A stretch of DNA of 64,000 bases. It comes from Pyrenochaeta sp. MPI-SDFR-AT-0127 (taxonomy: Eukaryota; Ascomycota; Dothideomycetes; Pleosporales; Cucurbitariaceae). A model generated the notes under the pieces. The model worked only from the letters and a program-made list of their open reading frames with translations, was not told the origin of the DNA and searched no databases. Both the position numbers and the translations under genes were made by a program. Below, one piece after another: positions 21,470-34,300 of this stretch. Numbering within the stretch: position 1 is the stretch's first letter; each line of letters opens with the position of its first letter. The stretch spans positions 124,001-188,000 of the forward strand of contig JAGTJM010000056.1 in assembly GCA_020747015.1 (NCBI GenBank). Direction: 5' to 3'.

Positions 21470-22645
21470 ATGCCTCCTCATGAAGGCCTCGTCCATCTCA
21501 AGGAATACGACTGGCGCGATTCCAATGTCGAGCTAATCAATTCCGATATCGACCACAAAGTCAAGTACCAATCTGCCGCAACAGAACCCGCATGGAATAA
21601 TGGTGCCATTGGTGTTGAGCCGGGCCTCTTTATCTGGCGTATCGAGAATTTTGAGGTTGTGCCGTGGCCGAAAGAGAAGTACGGTAGCTTCCACGAGGGG
21701 GATTCGTACATTGTGCTTCAAAGTGAAAGTATCAAAGCTGAAGGCCATGAGGATAAGCTAGTGCATGATATATTTTTCTGGCTGGGCACGCATACAACGC
21801 AAGACGAAGCCGGCACAGCAGCATACAAGACTGTTGAATTGGATGAGTTTCTCCACGGGTCAGCGACTCAACATCGCGAAATTCAATCATCTCCCTCCGA
21901 TGCATTTTCACGGCTTTTCCCACGCCTCAAGATCCTGCGGGGTGGTGTTGCGTCTGGGTTCACGCACGTTGATCCAGATGAAGAGCCGAAGCATGTTGAC
22001 TCTTTATTGCGCGTCTTCAAGCACCCCAGCCCAACAGCCGGTCGCGACTCAATACTTGTGCATGAGGTCGAGCCGACATGGAAAAGCCTGGATGAGGAGG
22101 ATGTCTTTATCTTGGACAAGGGAGATAAGATTTTCGTGTGGCAAGGCAAAAAGTGCTCGCCAATGGAAAAACTCAAGGCAGCTCAGGTAGTCAGCGATCT
22201 GACAATCGCAAAGCATGTTGACGTTGAAGTGCTTTCTCAGGGTGAGGCGAGGTCGAAAGTCATTGTGGACTACCTTGGAGGTCAAGATGTCGATTCTTTC
22301 AGCACCCACTTCAGCTCTCCTCGACCAGTCTCAGCGGCGACACAGCGAGAGGTGAAAAAGCTCTTCAGGCTCAGCGATTCGGCGGGTAGCCTATCCTTCG
22401 ACCTTGTGAACCAAGGAAACGGGGTAGGAAAGGAGGACCTTGATGGAAATGATGTCTTCTTGCTTGATGCAGGAAAGAGCATATGGGTATGGGAGGGTCA
22501 GGGAGCAAGTAGAGCTGAGAAGGCGATGTGGCTCAAAGTAGTGCAAAGATACATTAGCGAGCAGCAAGATGCAGCAGATTTGAGTGTCGCAAAGGTCAAC
22601 CAGGGAAGCGAGGGGCAAGCTTTCTGGACTGCCATCGAGGCATGA
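21470..22645 (+). CDS. gelsolin/villin-repeat actin-binding protein
   Basis: This is a 391-residue protein without introns. Three gelsolin repeats are visible: about residues 50-135 (GLFIWRIENFEVVPWPKEKY, then GDSYIVL), about 190-265 (LVHEVEPTWKSLDEEDVFIL, then GDKIFVWQGKKC) and about 295-385 (LFRLSDSAGSLSF, then NDVFLLDAGKSIWVWEGQGA). This matches the severin/fragmin size class, which caps and severs actin filaments in a Ca-dependent manner in other organisms. The protein is cytosolic, with no signal peptide. Start choice: the ATG at 21470 precedes the conserved PPHEGLVHLKEYDWRDSN block. The in-frame ATG at 21239 would add an unrelated Cys/aromatic-rich segment. Confidence 0.9.
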   Translation: MPPHEGLVHLKEYDWRDSNVELINSDIDHKVKYQSAATEPAWNNGAIGVEPGLFIWRIENFEVVPWPKEKYGSFHEGDSYIVLQSESIKAEGHEDKLVHDIFFWLGTHTTQDEAGTAAYKTVELDEFLHGSATQHREIQSSPSDAFSRLFPRLKILRGGVASGFTHVDPDEEPKHVDSLLRVFKHPSPTAGRDSILVHEVEPTWKSLDEEDVFILDKGDKIFVWQGKKCSPMEKLKAAQVVSDLTIAKHVDVEVLSQGEARSKVIVDYLGGQDVDSFSTHFSSPRPVSAATQREVKKLFRLSDSAGSLSFDLVNQGNGVGKEDLDGNDVFLLDAGKSIWVWEGQGASRAEKAMWLKVVQRYISEQQDAADLSVAKVNQGSEGQAFWTAIEA

Positions 22646-25600
22646 TGCTTGAGCTTTGCCAATACATGAAGAAAATACTCACTTGGGTACTGGAGGTGAG
22701 CAGAGCCAGGAAACCTTTCTCCAAGGTTGCTTCTCGCTCATCTCGCCGCTACCTTTACATTGCCATACAAGACCACATCGCATATGTACCCTCCTACTGA
22801 TTACACCATTTATTCATGGAAGCTTATTGGAAGTTAGCCGCCTTGCTACTCGCACATTGTGACCCGCAGGATGAGAATGCAAGTGACGAGCAGGATTCAA
22901 GCAATGCAATACTATGCTCACACGCACGTCAAGAACAGCCTTCTCATTAGTAAGACAAATATCAAAGGTGAATCACCGTATTTGCGCTATCGCCGTCCCC
23001 ATCATTCACGACGCTCAAACAACAAAGCTTAGTGGTCACAATTCTTCTCGCATCCAAATACCACATCACTGACACCACACTCCGCCCCACTGCAAGTTGG
23101 CCTCTCCACCACTCCGCAGTCCCCGAAACAATGTAACACAGCGCGCTGTTACCCCTCGGATGTACCCTCTTAACGTCCGCACGGAAACAATATCCAACAC
23201 AGTGGCACGAATAGCACGGGCAGGGCAGTGGATATATTGAGTTTCAGAAGCTTTGCGCAGAGATACACAGTGAAGCACAGACTACACAGGTCTGCACGTG
23301 GGAATTCGGGAGACAGAATGGGGACAAATGCCGCGACGTTTGGTCGTCTAGAGCGGACAAAACCCTTGTCCTTCTCAAATGCAGATGGACGTGTGAACGA
23401 GATGCGCAACTAGTCGCATGGCCAACATGGACCAGGATGTCTTTCTGCGTCCAAATGCGCGGCTGGGGAATGCTAGGTGTGCAAAGTTTGTCCATGGAAT
23501 GTTTATTGGGATGTATGGAATTCTGTTGACCAGGTGAGACGGGTTGGAAGCTGGTTGCATGCGAGAGAAGCGCGGGTGAAGGGAAGGGAAAAAACCAAGA
23601 AGAGAAATGGTCGCGTGTCTCAAAAGTTGTGGAAGTTTACGATAAACCTTTTGCCCTTCCTTGTCTTGGTTGCCTCATTAGCTAAGAATTTAGTCATAGT
23701 CCTTTTTTTTTGCTGCCCGACTATCGATGTGAGGCTTGCATATCAATGGTATAAAGAAGAGGTTGGTGGCTTTTTTGCTTTGCGGGCAAAGAAGAAAGAG
23801 TTTTACCATGTTTTCCAACTTTCTTTCTTGCCTGGGTCACCCTGGAATCCCCCATTCTCTTTTCAGCCTTTCGATAACCCTGGGAACTCGCTTTGCCTTG
23901 TCTCACGTATCGTAGAACCTTGGTCTTTCCCTTCCTCGTCTCCACTGGACACGGCTAGGGCGGTAGCAAGTTTTGTCACAAACCTCGTGCCACGCAATCA
24001 TTTTTGCATTCTCACTTGATTTGGAAGAAATGGGCAATACAGATCTTGGGCACATTTTGAAACAACCGAAGTCACTTAATAATGCAACACCTGCACATGA
24101 CTATTCGCATTCGTCGAGTTCCAGTGCATCTTTGTGGGACCTCTGCCGCCGTCAAACGAGTGCTGGTCCTACATTTGGCGGTTCGACATCTTCACACGGC
24201 GTCGCCGTATCCGGGGAAAGGAGACCATGCATTAGTGTGGTCGAGGCTTTTTGGGGCAAACAACGCTTGCTCACGTCGGAAACATGAAGCCCTCAGCTCC
24301 GGCCGGTACCCGTATCGACGCATGCATCGCACTGTGGTTTCGAAATGCCAGCGATCAGCCAGGATGCAAAATCTCGTTTTGGAATTGATTCGACACAATT
24401 CAAAGTTGGCATCCCTTGGTATTCTTATCTTCCAAAGTCGGAGCTTACAGCTGCATGTGTGTGTATGTGTGTGTGAGACTTGGTAGGGTTGAATATGCCT
24501 GATGCGACGTCGCTTCCGATCCCCGAAGTTGGACCTGATACCGAAATCTAACCATGGATTCAGATTTGCTATTTTCCTTCTTATGGATATTTCAATTTTC
24601 GCTTGTGGTAAGATGGGTTTGTGCAATGTGTGTGTGTGGTGAGATCGACGGCATGGGGAGGCAGCAACGGGCGATCCGTCATCGGGGTTATCAGGCCGAA
24701 ACCTTCTGCCTCCGGACATTTTTGTGTGACGGAACCTACAGTTGCCAGGATTACGCCTGTACAGAGGAACGCGCTGTTGCCTTCTCAGCAAGTGCTGTTG
24801 TCCTGTTTAGCACCTAGATTGCCTCTTCAAGCAAGCGTAGCGAGAAATCGATGAAACACAATACGGAGTGTGACATTTTGCGATGAATCTTAGTATGGAC
24901 AAGTGAGAAGCGAGGGCTAGTCGCGGAAACCTTGCAACATCACGTAGGTACACACTCGGCTTCGAAATGTCCCTGTAGTTTAGAGTTCCATAATAAACAG
25001 ACCTCATCTCGCATACGCATGTGGGAGCAATCATGTGACAATTGATGCTTGCATCTAGTCTTTTAGATTCTGAGATACGCCTCGGTCAGTATCTCGGCAC
25101 ACGGCTTTGCCGGTGAATCTGTGTGTAGTCTCGACTCACTGAAGGGCCATGAGCATCCGCTGTATCCAGGAGAAGAATTTGTGTCGACCCCTACACCTGG
25201 AGTAAGCACTAGTCAAATCCAATACAATGTGAATTACATATACTGATACCGTGCCTCACTATCAAATCTTGCCACATGGAAAATAGACTTTTGAAGTACA
25301 TTCTTCGGTTTGTAGTAATACTATCGATGTTCAATCAAGCATCAGCATATCAATCGTGCAAGACTCTCGATATAATACAGCGATCAGTCGATATTAGCTG
25401 ACTCACAATTCGGATTGTAATTCTTTCCAAATACATCCATATCTATGCAATGGCATTGTCAAATGTTTATGTCCAAACTTCTAGTCTGCATGCCTGCCCG
25501 AAACATGTTCTACGGAAAACAAAAGTTCTTCATCCATGACATCCCGCTAGCCTGTGCGTGAAGCTGTCTAGAAGTTTGACAAACACTAGATCAAATTCAG

Positions 25601-28600
25601 AACACACTTGTGGATTGCGCCGCAAGCCAACTTGACGGGTTGGGGCGGGAGACGGGGGAGACACACTCTCTCAAGAGTATATATCACGGCAGGCGTAACG
25701 CGGCTAGATGAAAAGAAAGCGGTCATGTATTGTCAAGAAGCATCTATGCATGAAAACCCCAAGTCTGGATACTCTGCTGTTGTGAAAGGGGAAAGGGCTT
25801 CGTGATCTAATGAGGTGTGGCATAAACGTTTAGCAAATTTAGGTAAGCAACAAGGGGTAGATATGCAATCTTTCTTAATATTCCCTATAAGCGAAAGTAG
25901 CGTTCCTACTTGAGAACATCAGCTGAGACTCAGCAGATGTCCAGGCCACAAGAGATATCATGTTGACGTATTTGACTTTTTTTGCTGCAGACCCTTGTCC
26001 CTTTTCCCCACTCCAAGCAGCCCGAGAGAGTGTATTTGTGTTGAGTCGTTGAACGTGCCGAGATCCGCGCCGTCGGCCAGTCGCATCTTTAGCTAAGCAC
26101 ACTCTTCCCCTCTTCCCTCCCCTCCCTGCCCACTCCATCTAATCGCTCCATCTTATCACAAATCTGATCCGCGGCGAGGCTCATCGAGTCAGTACTGTCA
26201 AGCACGCGATTCAATGCCCTGGGAAGGACCGATGTGTAGTCCCAACAGACAATGCCTCAATCTTTAAACAGCAATGGTTTAAATAGGCTCACGGATGTGT
26301 GGGTCCGCCCTCGCTTGTGGAAGGGGGGAAGTTGAAACGAATGGTCTAAGCTTGATTGCAACGTCAGGTTGAACTTCGGGAATTTGTTCGAGGACTACGG
26401 CGGATTGATAACCGTGAATGTGATGTGACAGAGAAAGATTTGGCAGGGTTCTTTTGCCGTGGAGTTGCCTGACTTGAGTGTAGGCTTATTCTATGGAGCC
26501 GAAATGGGTTGAGGCGGCAAGTGTGAAATGGATATGTTGTGGTCGTGATTGATCAGGTTGTCATAGCTAGCAACGATAGGGATTAGCGGAGTGTCAACAG
26601 AGAAGGAGCCCCAGGATAGCTCGAAGAGCAGTAATAAAAGGTGCGAACAGAAAAGACGCCAACATGTGAGTCGTCGCTGGGATTGTTGACAACAGAAGGT
26701 TTTACATCAATATCAGAAATATAGAAGCAATAGACTCTAAGACTGTTTAATTGAAGAGTATTCTCGTCCGAGTGGCGTTGTATCACAAGTAATTAGCCGG
26801 GTCGAGCTGCGTTCTAGAAAGGCATCAACAATTAAAATTTCGGTCGCAAGTCGCCGCACGGCGATGTCAAGAGGATAGCAGAAGGGGCTGAGGTTACACT
26901 TGCTGGAGCGAGTAGGCGATGACATGCCTTTAGGCTCTAGAGTTGAGGCTCAAAAGCTCTTCCCGCCAAATTTCTCTCTCATGCAGCTGCACGCTTGCAT
27001 GGATTCAAAGAGTAGCGCTCCAATCAAGAGTCAGCTAGTCACATTGCCGAAGACGGGCTTTACGTGATCCGAAAGGTGAGCGAGCCAAGATGGTTCAATG
27101 ACATGCATTTGCTGATGCCTACGATGCGCGACGCTCACTGCAGCATTGATCTAACCTGGCTCGGAAGGTGGTGCATCTCCGGATTCCAATGTCGCGTCCT
27201 GCGGTCTAAGCGAGGTAGCACGAATTAGGAGAAGCTTGCTAGGAAGCAGTGTGCTAGAAAACATTGGTTGTGCGACGTGGACATTCTGGTGATTGGCAGC
27301 GGGAAAGTGTCTATTGACGTTAATGCTTGGCTTTGTGCTACTGCAAACTCCTCCTGCACGTGAGCCGGGGAAACGGTTCCGATGGTAGGGGTTACACGGA
27401 TCGCAGCAAACGGAGGACATGTCGTCGACCTTGCACTCACATGCTTGACGTCAAAATAATCATGCTCAAGAGGGTAAACACCCCTGAGCAATGCGACGTC
27501 CAGGGCAGACTGAGACGAGGGCTTACGTGAGCGCAGCTGGCGGGTGAGTTGTAACGTCTGTCTATTGCCAATGGATTATAGAATCATGGTGAATTGATGC
27601 CAACCCTGTTTAGTTGTTGAGGTGGGTAAGGATTGGAGTCGACTGGGGCCAGAGCAAGTTTGCCTGGCCACCAAACCCGTACATGCAGCTGTCTCTTTAA
27701 CACCCGTTAGAATGATGCTAGGATCTTCGAGTGGACTCGTCGTAGAACTGTGCAAAGAGCGCTCCGAGGAACAGAGGTAGCTGTGTTCGGGCCGCTCGTG
27801 AATCGAGTCTTCGGTGTTCCGCAGTATCTAATGCCACGGCATGTGGAGACGATGGATATGGTACCGAGGCTGGCTGAAGGGTGAAGGGACAATGCAGGAG
27901 GCTCGCGAAGACGCCCTCCGTGTACGACATGATCGTCTCAAGTATGCGACCAGTGTCGCCTAAAGATGATGGGGATGGACGAATGCGGAGCGAGAGACGC
28001 CAGTAGGAAATGATGCAGGACCTCTTTGGCTTCTGGGCGGGAGCATTGCAGGCAGCTGAAAGCGAAGCAAAGTCGATGGACGACGCAACAGGCCAACTCG
28101 TGATGGGAGATGGCCCGGTGCCCGGTTGCGATTGAACCCAAGATTAGCAGACCATGTTGTAGGCGAGGTGCTTGAAACATGCTTGTGATCGGTGAAGATA
28201 GACGAGGGCAGGCCAATGAAGGTTTCCAGCAGGATGCCGGGCGGCACAGGGCGCTATTCGGCCCGGCAGATGTAAGGTGTGCCAACTGTCCAGGCCGCGG
28301 GTGAGAGCTGAGTATAGGACAGGGTGGTGTACCGTCTGGGTCGCAAGAAGCGCGGTTTAGTGGGAGGCAAAGGGCGAAGAGAGGAAAAAGTGGGGGGGAA
28401 TGTTGGCACGCCGGCCGTTGGGGGAGAGAGGAGAGAGAGCGCACATGCATGACATGGGGAAGGGGGAAGGGGGAAGGAGGCAGGGCTTGGCGGGTGAAAG
28501 AAAAGGAAGGAACAAAGGAGCGTGGGGCCGGCTGAGTGCGGCATAGTAGGGCTGACGAGCTGGCAGGAGCGAGGCACGAGAGGCACGAGAGGCAGGCAGG

Positions 28601-29766
28601 CAGGCAGGCAGACAGGCAAGAGAGGCAGGAGCGGGTGGGCGAGCATTCCCCTTTTCCTCGCGGTCCTCGCTCAGACGGGGCGTCCCGCGAAGCGCGCACG
28701 GAAAGCACCCATTCGGCAGCAGCCGCGCCCTTGGTTGAGGAGGGGACAGGATGCGAGTGGACGGGCTGGCGAGAGCAAGCGCTTGCAGAGTGTTGCAGAT
28801 TGAGAGAGAGAGAGTGCGCCGTGGATGGCTCCAGGCGCGCGCGCGCACACCCACACGAGGCGATTTTGGTTGCTTGCGGGTTTTTTCTTTGGTTGTGGGT
28901 TTGGCTCGTTGGGGGGTGAATGGGATTGCTGCCGCCTGGGATCCCATGCGGCAGATCGACGATGCGCTCGAGGGTGCGCGCGGCGCGTGTTCCCCAGCAA
29001 ATCAGGGCGGGCGGCGTCACGTGAGCCCGGGCACGTGAGGGGCGTGGCACGCCTGGTTGACTGCTGCGGGCAGCTTGCCGCGCTGGGCGACGGGCGACGA
29101 CATGAGAGCGGGAGCAGCGAGCCCCCAAGCACACTCCAGCCTACAGCCTCCAGTCCCCCAAGCACAGTACAGCGTCCCTGGTCGCGCGGGCGTGAGGATG
29201 GGCACGGCGCCGGCGTCTTCACCCGGGGGCGTGCAGCACCATGGATGCGCGTCTCACGGGCAGCGTGTGCCTGGGGGAGTGCAGCGCGTCCAAACAGCCG
29301 CCTAGTCGAACGTCGTGCTGCGTGTAATGCCGTCTGTGCGCGGGCTGCGCTGCGAGCGGCAAGTCTTGAGCTGGCGGATCAGCAGCCGTCGCCCCTAGCG
29401 CGCCCGCCTGGGCTACCCGCCTTGTCTGACATGAATTGGAGCGGCAGGCCTGCACCGGGCCCCCGAGGCCATGCATGTAATTCTGGTGGGTCCGCACACT
29501 GCAGTCCAGCGTTTCCCCCCCCGCAAATGACATCCCAGCCTTTGCGCCGCGACCAGGGGCCCAGCAGACGGCTCATCCTGCATCTTGCGCCGTCGAGCGG
29601 AGCGAAACAAGTCGGCGGAATGTAGACCCTTTGCCAGCCCGTGAGACTGCGACTCCTCCTTCTGTACAACCAGGCTCTCTCCCATCTGCCTCCATATCAC
29701 CACTGCTGCTGGCCGCCCCAATCCTCCCTTTGTCACATTCGAGCCCACCCACCTCCGTCCCCAACC
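22646..29766. other. 7.1-kb gene-poor interval
   Basis: No frame here has a recognisable domain, start context or splice-linked partner. The longest ones (for example 27,938-29,134 minus and 28,825-29,625 plus) overlap each other in the GC-rich right part and are low-complexity Pro/Arg/Ala/Ser, as expected by chance. TG/GT microsatellites lie near 24,457 and 24,637. A C/T-rich tract lies at about 26,095-26,140. GC content rises sharply after 28,300. Confidence 0.45.
28380..28640. repeat. polypurine tract with GGGGGAA and GGCA tandem repeats
   Basis: The plus strand is almost all purine: repeated GGGGGAA units near 28,455-28,480 and a GGCACGA/GGCA tandem array at about 28,571-28,635. On the minus strand this is the C/T-rich composition common just upstream of fungal transcription starts. 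Confidence 0.6.
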
Positions 29767-31380
29767 ATGGGGAGCGACTGGCACCACCGCAGCCATCTGC
29801 TGCCAGAACCCGCCCCGTTTCCCACCCAGACGCTTCCCAGCGTGGCAGAGCTTCTGTCCTCGTCAAGACCCCCCGCCGCCGACTCTCTCTACCATCGCCC
29901 AGCCGACTCGAGGCCGCCACCACCACCACCACCCCTCTCAGAGAGACCTGTCTCTCGTTCCGCCTCGTCCATTGTGCCCTCCTTGAGCGCCCCTGCAAAC
30001 CCTCCACTAACTGCCGACTCGTCCTGGAATGCTGTGAACCACCACACAAGTCCCCATGTCAGGTCCGTGGCCCTGGGCAATGATGCCGCACCCGTGCTAA
30101 CCTGTCGTCACAGCCCTACCGACCAACGGCTGCCCACCACTGCTCTAGAACACCCGCAGTACCATCGCCAGGACTTTCGCCAAACTGCACTGCCCTCCAC
30201 GGCAGTCTCGACGTCTGAAGCTTCTCGCACCTTGCAGGACGCTGCCCTCGCACAGCCACCAATCAACGGCCAACGCCAAGATTCAGCCATCTCCCAGCAC
30301 CGCATCGAGACCTTCAAGGACGCCCATTCTTTCGGCCCACCATCGGACGTGACCTTTGCCTCTTACTCTACCGCAAGTCCCAACAATAGTCACCTCTCCC
30401 CCAGCCCAACCACCAATTCCTACCCGACTACCCCATCTTCATCTCTTCCTGCTGCTGCTGCTGTCGAGCGCCGGCAAAGTCTGATACCGCCTCAGCCTGC
30501 ATCTCGGCCGCTGGAACGAGGCCATTCAAAGTCGCTCTCGGCAGGCGCCCACGTCTCTGCGGATTCCTCAAAGTCACATGAGCACGTGGCAGGCCCCAGT
30601 GCGCCCGCTCGAAGCGACTCCATCCCCAGGAACAGTGGCCCCCCGGCTTCTTCAGACCAACCAAGTAGCACCAGCACCCGGCAGCAACGCTACAACGTAA
30701 GATTCACAGCAAACCTTACCTCGGAAAATATGCCACCATCTCAGAAAGCCCGCCATGACGCAGCATCCACTGCACCCGCTCCAGCCGACATCACCGAGCC
30801 GCAACCCACTGGTCAAGAGCAGCCTTTGTCGGCTTCTGTAGAGCCGTCAATATCGTCTCCATCGATGCCGTCTGCCAATGCCGATCCTGCGCCAATAGAA
30901 GATCAGTCTCAAGCCCAACAGAAACGTAGGGAATCTTCCGTAGAGCGATGTCAAGGATGCAACGAACCCTGGAAGCGGCCTCTTCCCGATCCAGATTTTT
31001 ATCGCCACAGCTCGCCTGCGGAAAACAACACCGATTTCTCCAGGTTGAACATGAGTATGCTCACTCAGCTGCAAGACCATCGGAGAAGGGCTGATGCCAT
31101 GTACGATCGTTGGAAGTGGCAGCACAGTCATTGCCTCCCGCAGACATCATTCAATGATTTCCATCCGCCTTCACCGCCATCTACTGAACCCCAGGACGAT
31201 TTGCACACCACCAGCAGCGACGGGGCGTCTCACAACAGCAAGCACCTGAATGCTTCATCCAACAAGCGGAAATCCGAGGTTCCCCACGATGACGTTCAGC
31301 AAGTTAACTCAAAAGTCCGCAAAGTCACCTTCGAATCCTCCACGGATGCACCTCCTGTCCGACCCTCTTCTCCCACATAA
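29767..31380 (+). CDS. Ser/Pro-rich protein of unknown function, possible regulator
   Basis: This single-exon protein has 537 residues from the ATG at 29767, which sits in the strong context CCAACCATGG; the frame is open upstream but has no earlier ATG. Most of the protein is disordered, rich in Ser, Pro, Thr, His and Ala, with a run of seven prolines (about residue 58). The only ordered-looking part is about residues 390-455: ERCQGCNEPWKRPLPDPDFY, then a helix with SMLTQLQDHRRRADAMYDRW. That is a CxxC plus aromatic/basic module that I cannot assign. Basic patches near the C-terminus (SNKRKSE, SKVRKVTF) could be nuclear signals. Isolation between two large gene-free intervals is typical of regulatory genes (inference). 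Confidence 0.75.
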   Translation: MGSDWHHRSHLLPEPAPFPTQTLPSVAELLSSSRPPAADSLYHRPADSRPPPPPPPLSERPVSRSASSIVPSLSAPANPPLTADSSWNAVNHHTSPHVRSVALGNDAAPVLTCRHSPTDQRLPTTALEHPQYHRQDFRQTALPSTAVSTSEASRTLQDAALAQPPINGQRQDSAISQHRIETFKDAHSFGPPSDVTFASYSTASPNNSHLSPSPTTNSYPTTPSSSLPAAAAVERRQSLIPPQPASRPLERGHSKSLSAGAHVSADSSKSHEHVAGPSAPARSDSIPRNSGPPASSDQPSSTSTRQQRYNVRFTANLTSENMPPSQKARHDAASTAPAPADITEPQPTGQEQPLSASVEPSISSPSMPSANADPAPIEDQSQAQQKRRESSVERCQGCNEPWKRPLPDPDFYRHSSPAENNTDFSRLNMSMLTQLQDHRRRADAMYDRWKWQHSHCLPQTSFNDFHPPSPPSTEPQDDLHTTSSDGASHNSKHLNASSNKRKSEVPHDDVQQVNSKVRKVTFESSTDAPPVRPSSPT

Positions 31381-34300
31381 ACGAGCCTGCTGTCATCTAG
31401 CTGGCTATGATGGTTTACTTTGTCGAACAATCGAGATCTCGCATCTGGTCCTGCATTTGCATTGGGTTGGTGCTGGTTTGGGCAAGAGACGGACATCCAT
31501 TATACCCCCCTTTTGCTTTGGTCTTGCCTTCTGGCTCATGCAGCTTCTGTTTCTATGGTTGTTATAGGATATATCTAATTGGAGGATTGGGAAGAGACGG
31601 AAGAGCGGAAAATTTGGCGTTTTTTTGTCTTTACACTTTTCCACCGCCCAAGGCGTTCTGTTCTCACACCTACGGTTTCCTCTTTTCGGCGGCGTCAGGT
31701 CAACATACTACCCTGCATGACGCCATGTATCAGACGATGTACGCAGTACGCATCAACTCTTCACGTCACGTAACATTCCTCGCATCTCGCATCACGATCT
31801 CACTTTCTACATGTCATTATCTCGACCATGTACAATGTACTTACACAGACCATCCAGTTATGGCACTTTCTACAATACCCTCAAATTTGATCCTCTTTTT
31901 TTTTTATACTTTGCGCAATCAATTCCAGCCATCTGGGTGAGGCTTATCGCGATCACAAATTTTGACAACTCTTCACAAACTTTGTTTAGCCACAGAATGT
32001 TACCAGCAATCAGGCTTTAGCTTGTAAAGAAACAGGGTGCACCCAGCCGCCAGAGCAAGCGCCAGTGTGTCAACGCGGTTCGGTACGAGTCTGAAAACTC
32101 AATTCATCCTTTTCGCTAGAAAAACAAAGTTCTCCCAACCCCGTCCGAATCGCAAAGACGAGCCATTGGCATCGATTCGCTTGTAGCCGTTTGGGAGCCT
32201 GTCCGAATTCGGTCCAGCCTCAGCACAAGCTTGCCGGCATAATGTCACAGCAGCCTCGTAATCACATTCCCCATCGAGGATGCAGCAGCCATGGTCCAAA
32301 ATCACGTCTCGGATGCCCTTCCAGCTAATCACACGCCGCGGACCAAACCTAGACGGCGCTATACGATCACTTGCATGTGACTAGCGACGCCCTTACATGC
32401 TAACCCCCAAATGGGTATAGAGTGGCACGGTTGGCGGCTGCCGAGCGGGGCTTCCCGAATCACCAACGCTGTATACTGTGCTTTTCCGGCGAATCAGGGG
32501 CCATCGCACCAGTTTCCTATTCCAGTGCTCCGGAGACTTTCGACGGCGTGGAAGCATCTACAAGGCGTTGTGCAATGTAATTATTGAATCTCAGCAAGGA
32601 GGCGAGGCTAGATGAAGAGTACATGAGCATAAAACACATGGAGAACCAGGAGGTCAGACGGGCAATGTGTGTGCTTATGTGGTATTGGTGAGTGCAGGGG
32701 CGCTACCATTGGATAACTTTAACATGGGTGGGTGCTAGTAGCCTGCACTCTTTCGGGACCACCGATGGAGATCGTGAATACGAAAAGCGTCACGATGCAA
32801 TCTTTCACATCCACACCACCTTCAAGTCACATAAGTCGGCACCATGCCGATATGATTTCATCATCAGCCTCAGCGCCTGCAGCTGGGTCATCATAGCACC
32901 AAACGAACACCATTCCAGAAACAGGTTGCTGCTTCGCTGGACACACCTCATTGCTTCCGGCTGATTCCTCATGCCTTTTGTTGTTGATCATGCTGATCTT
33001 GACTCGAATTTTGCTGTTGATCATGTATGCGACTCCGACTGATCGCCTAAACTCATCAGACCACCTGCAACTGCACCTCCCGAACAACTGGGTGCTTGTC
33101 ATGTCGCTGATCTCGCTCGTTACCACATGCAAGGCGAGTGTCGGGTCAAACCTTGGGAACTCCCAAGCTGCAGCCGCTATACTATATTAATAGTGCTATT
33201 GATCAGCGGAACAGCAGCCACAACTCCCAACAAGCAGATGTTCGTGTAGATTGCCCAGACGAGCTTGAAACCCTATCGGCCCTTCACACAATGCTTGCAG
33301 TTGCCCATGACGCGAAGGCGCTGCCCCCCAAAGTACCTAGTCAGCCGCAGCAACAACCCCACTACAGGACTGTTTGAGATTGTGGTCCAGATTCGGTCCG
33401 TAACGCAACGCAAGGCCACTGTACTATCCGCCGGGTACCGAGCATATCGCTCCAAAGTGCCGCGACGTGGGTAACCTAATGGGTGCGTGGGTGAACTCTC
33501 TGGCGGATGAGCATCGGCAGCGCACCTTGCTTTCTTGTTTAGCCACATTCTCATTGCTCGCGGGCACCAAAGCCGTGAAAACAAGGCGAATGATTTTTCA
33601 CTCTTGCAATTGATTGAAGCCACGTAGCTCGGCGGGCTCGTGTGGCACATTCTCACACACGGATTTTCGTTTCAGGGTCTGCAAACATCCCATCTTTCCC
33701 CAGTCCGGTTCCCAATTATGCTTTGCGCCCATCTGCATGCATGAGCCCCAAAACACACTCCCACGAACACGCATAACATGGTAATTCAGGGTCAGCTGTT
33801 CATTATCCAGCTGTTGCATCACCGCTTGCCTTATTTGGCTTCACCCTCCGGCTGATATCCCAATGTCCGCTTCCCCATCTTGGCGATATCATCATCGGTC
33901 GGCAGCGGGAACGCACAGACAATGAAACCGTTGCCCGTATCCGGTGTGCTCGCCCGCGAGTCAACGAGCCTGCAAACTGCAGCGGGTGACTCGTTAGCCG
34001 GATGGCCTGACCTGGAGGTGGATCATGGTGGGTTGTTGGGCCAGGCTGTCAGGATATAATGCTCCGCCAATAATGCTCCATATGTTTTTTGTGTGGAGTT
34101 CAGAACAGAATTGTGAAGCTGCTGGTAAGGGGCAGGCCCGATATACAGGCTGCTCACGACCTTGCAAGCCCAAGACTGCTTGCCAACCGAGACCGCGCGT
34201 TCATTCACTGTGTTCGAGAAGAACGGTTGTTGATTTGTGGCCGTTGAGAACCCGCGACCTAGCATCCCTCGTCGAACAGTCCTTCGATGTTCAAGGCCCC

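Noticed and set aside
27938..29134. 398-codon minus-strand frame in the GC-rich interval
   Set aside because: Made of Ser/Pro/Leu/Cys/Arg low complexity, overlapped by several equally long frames on both strands, with no domain or family block. The polypurine tract explains the lack of stops.
28825..29625. 266-codon plus-strand frame upstream of the 537-residue protein
   Set aside because: GC-driven openness; Arg/Ala/Gly-rich with no family blocks. It lies in the probable leader or promoter.
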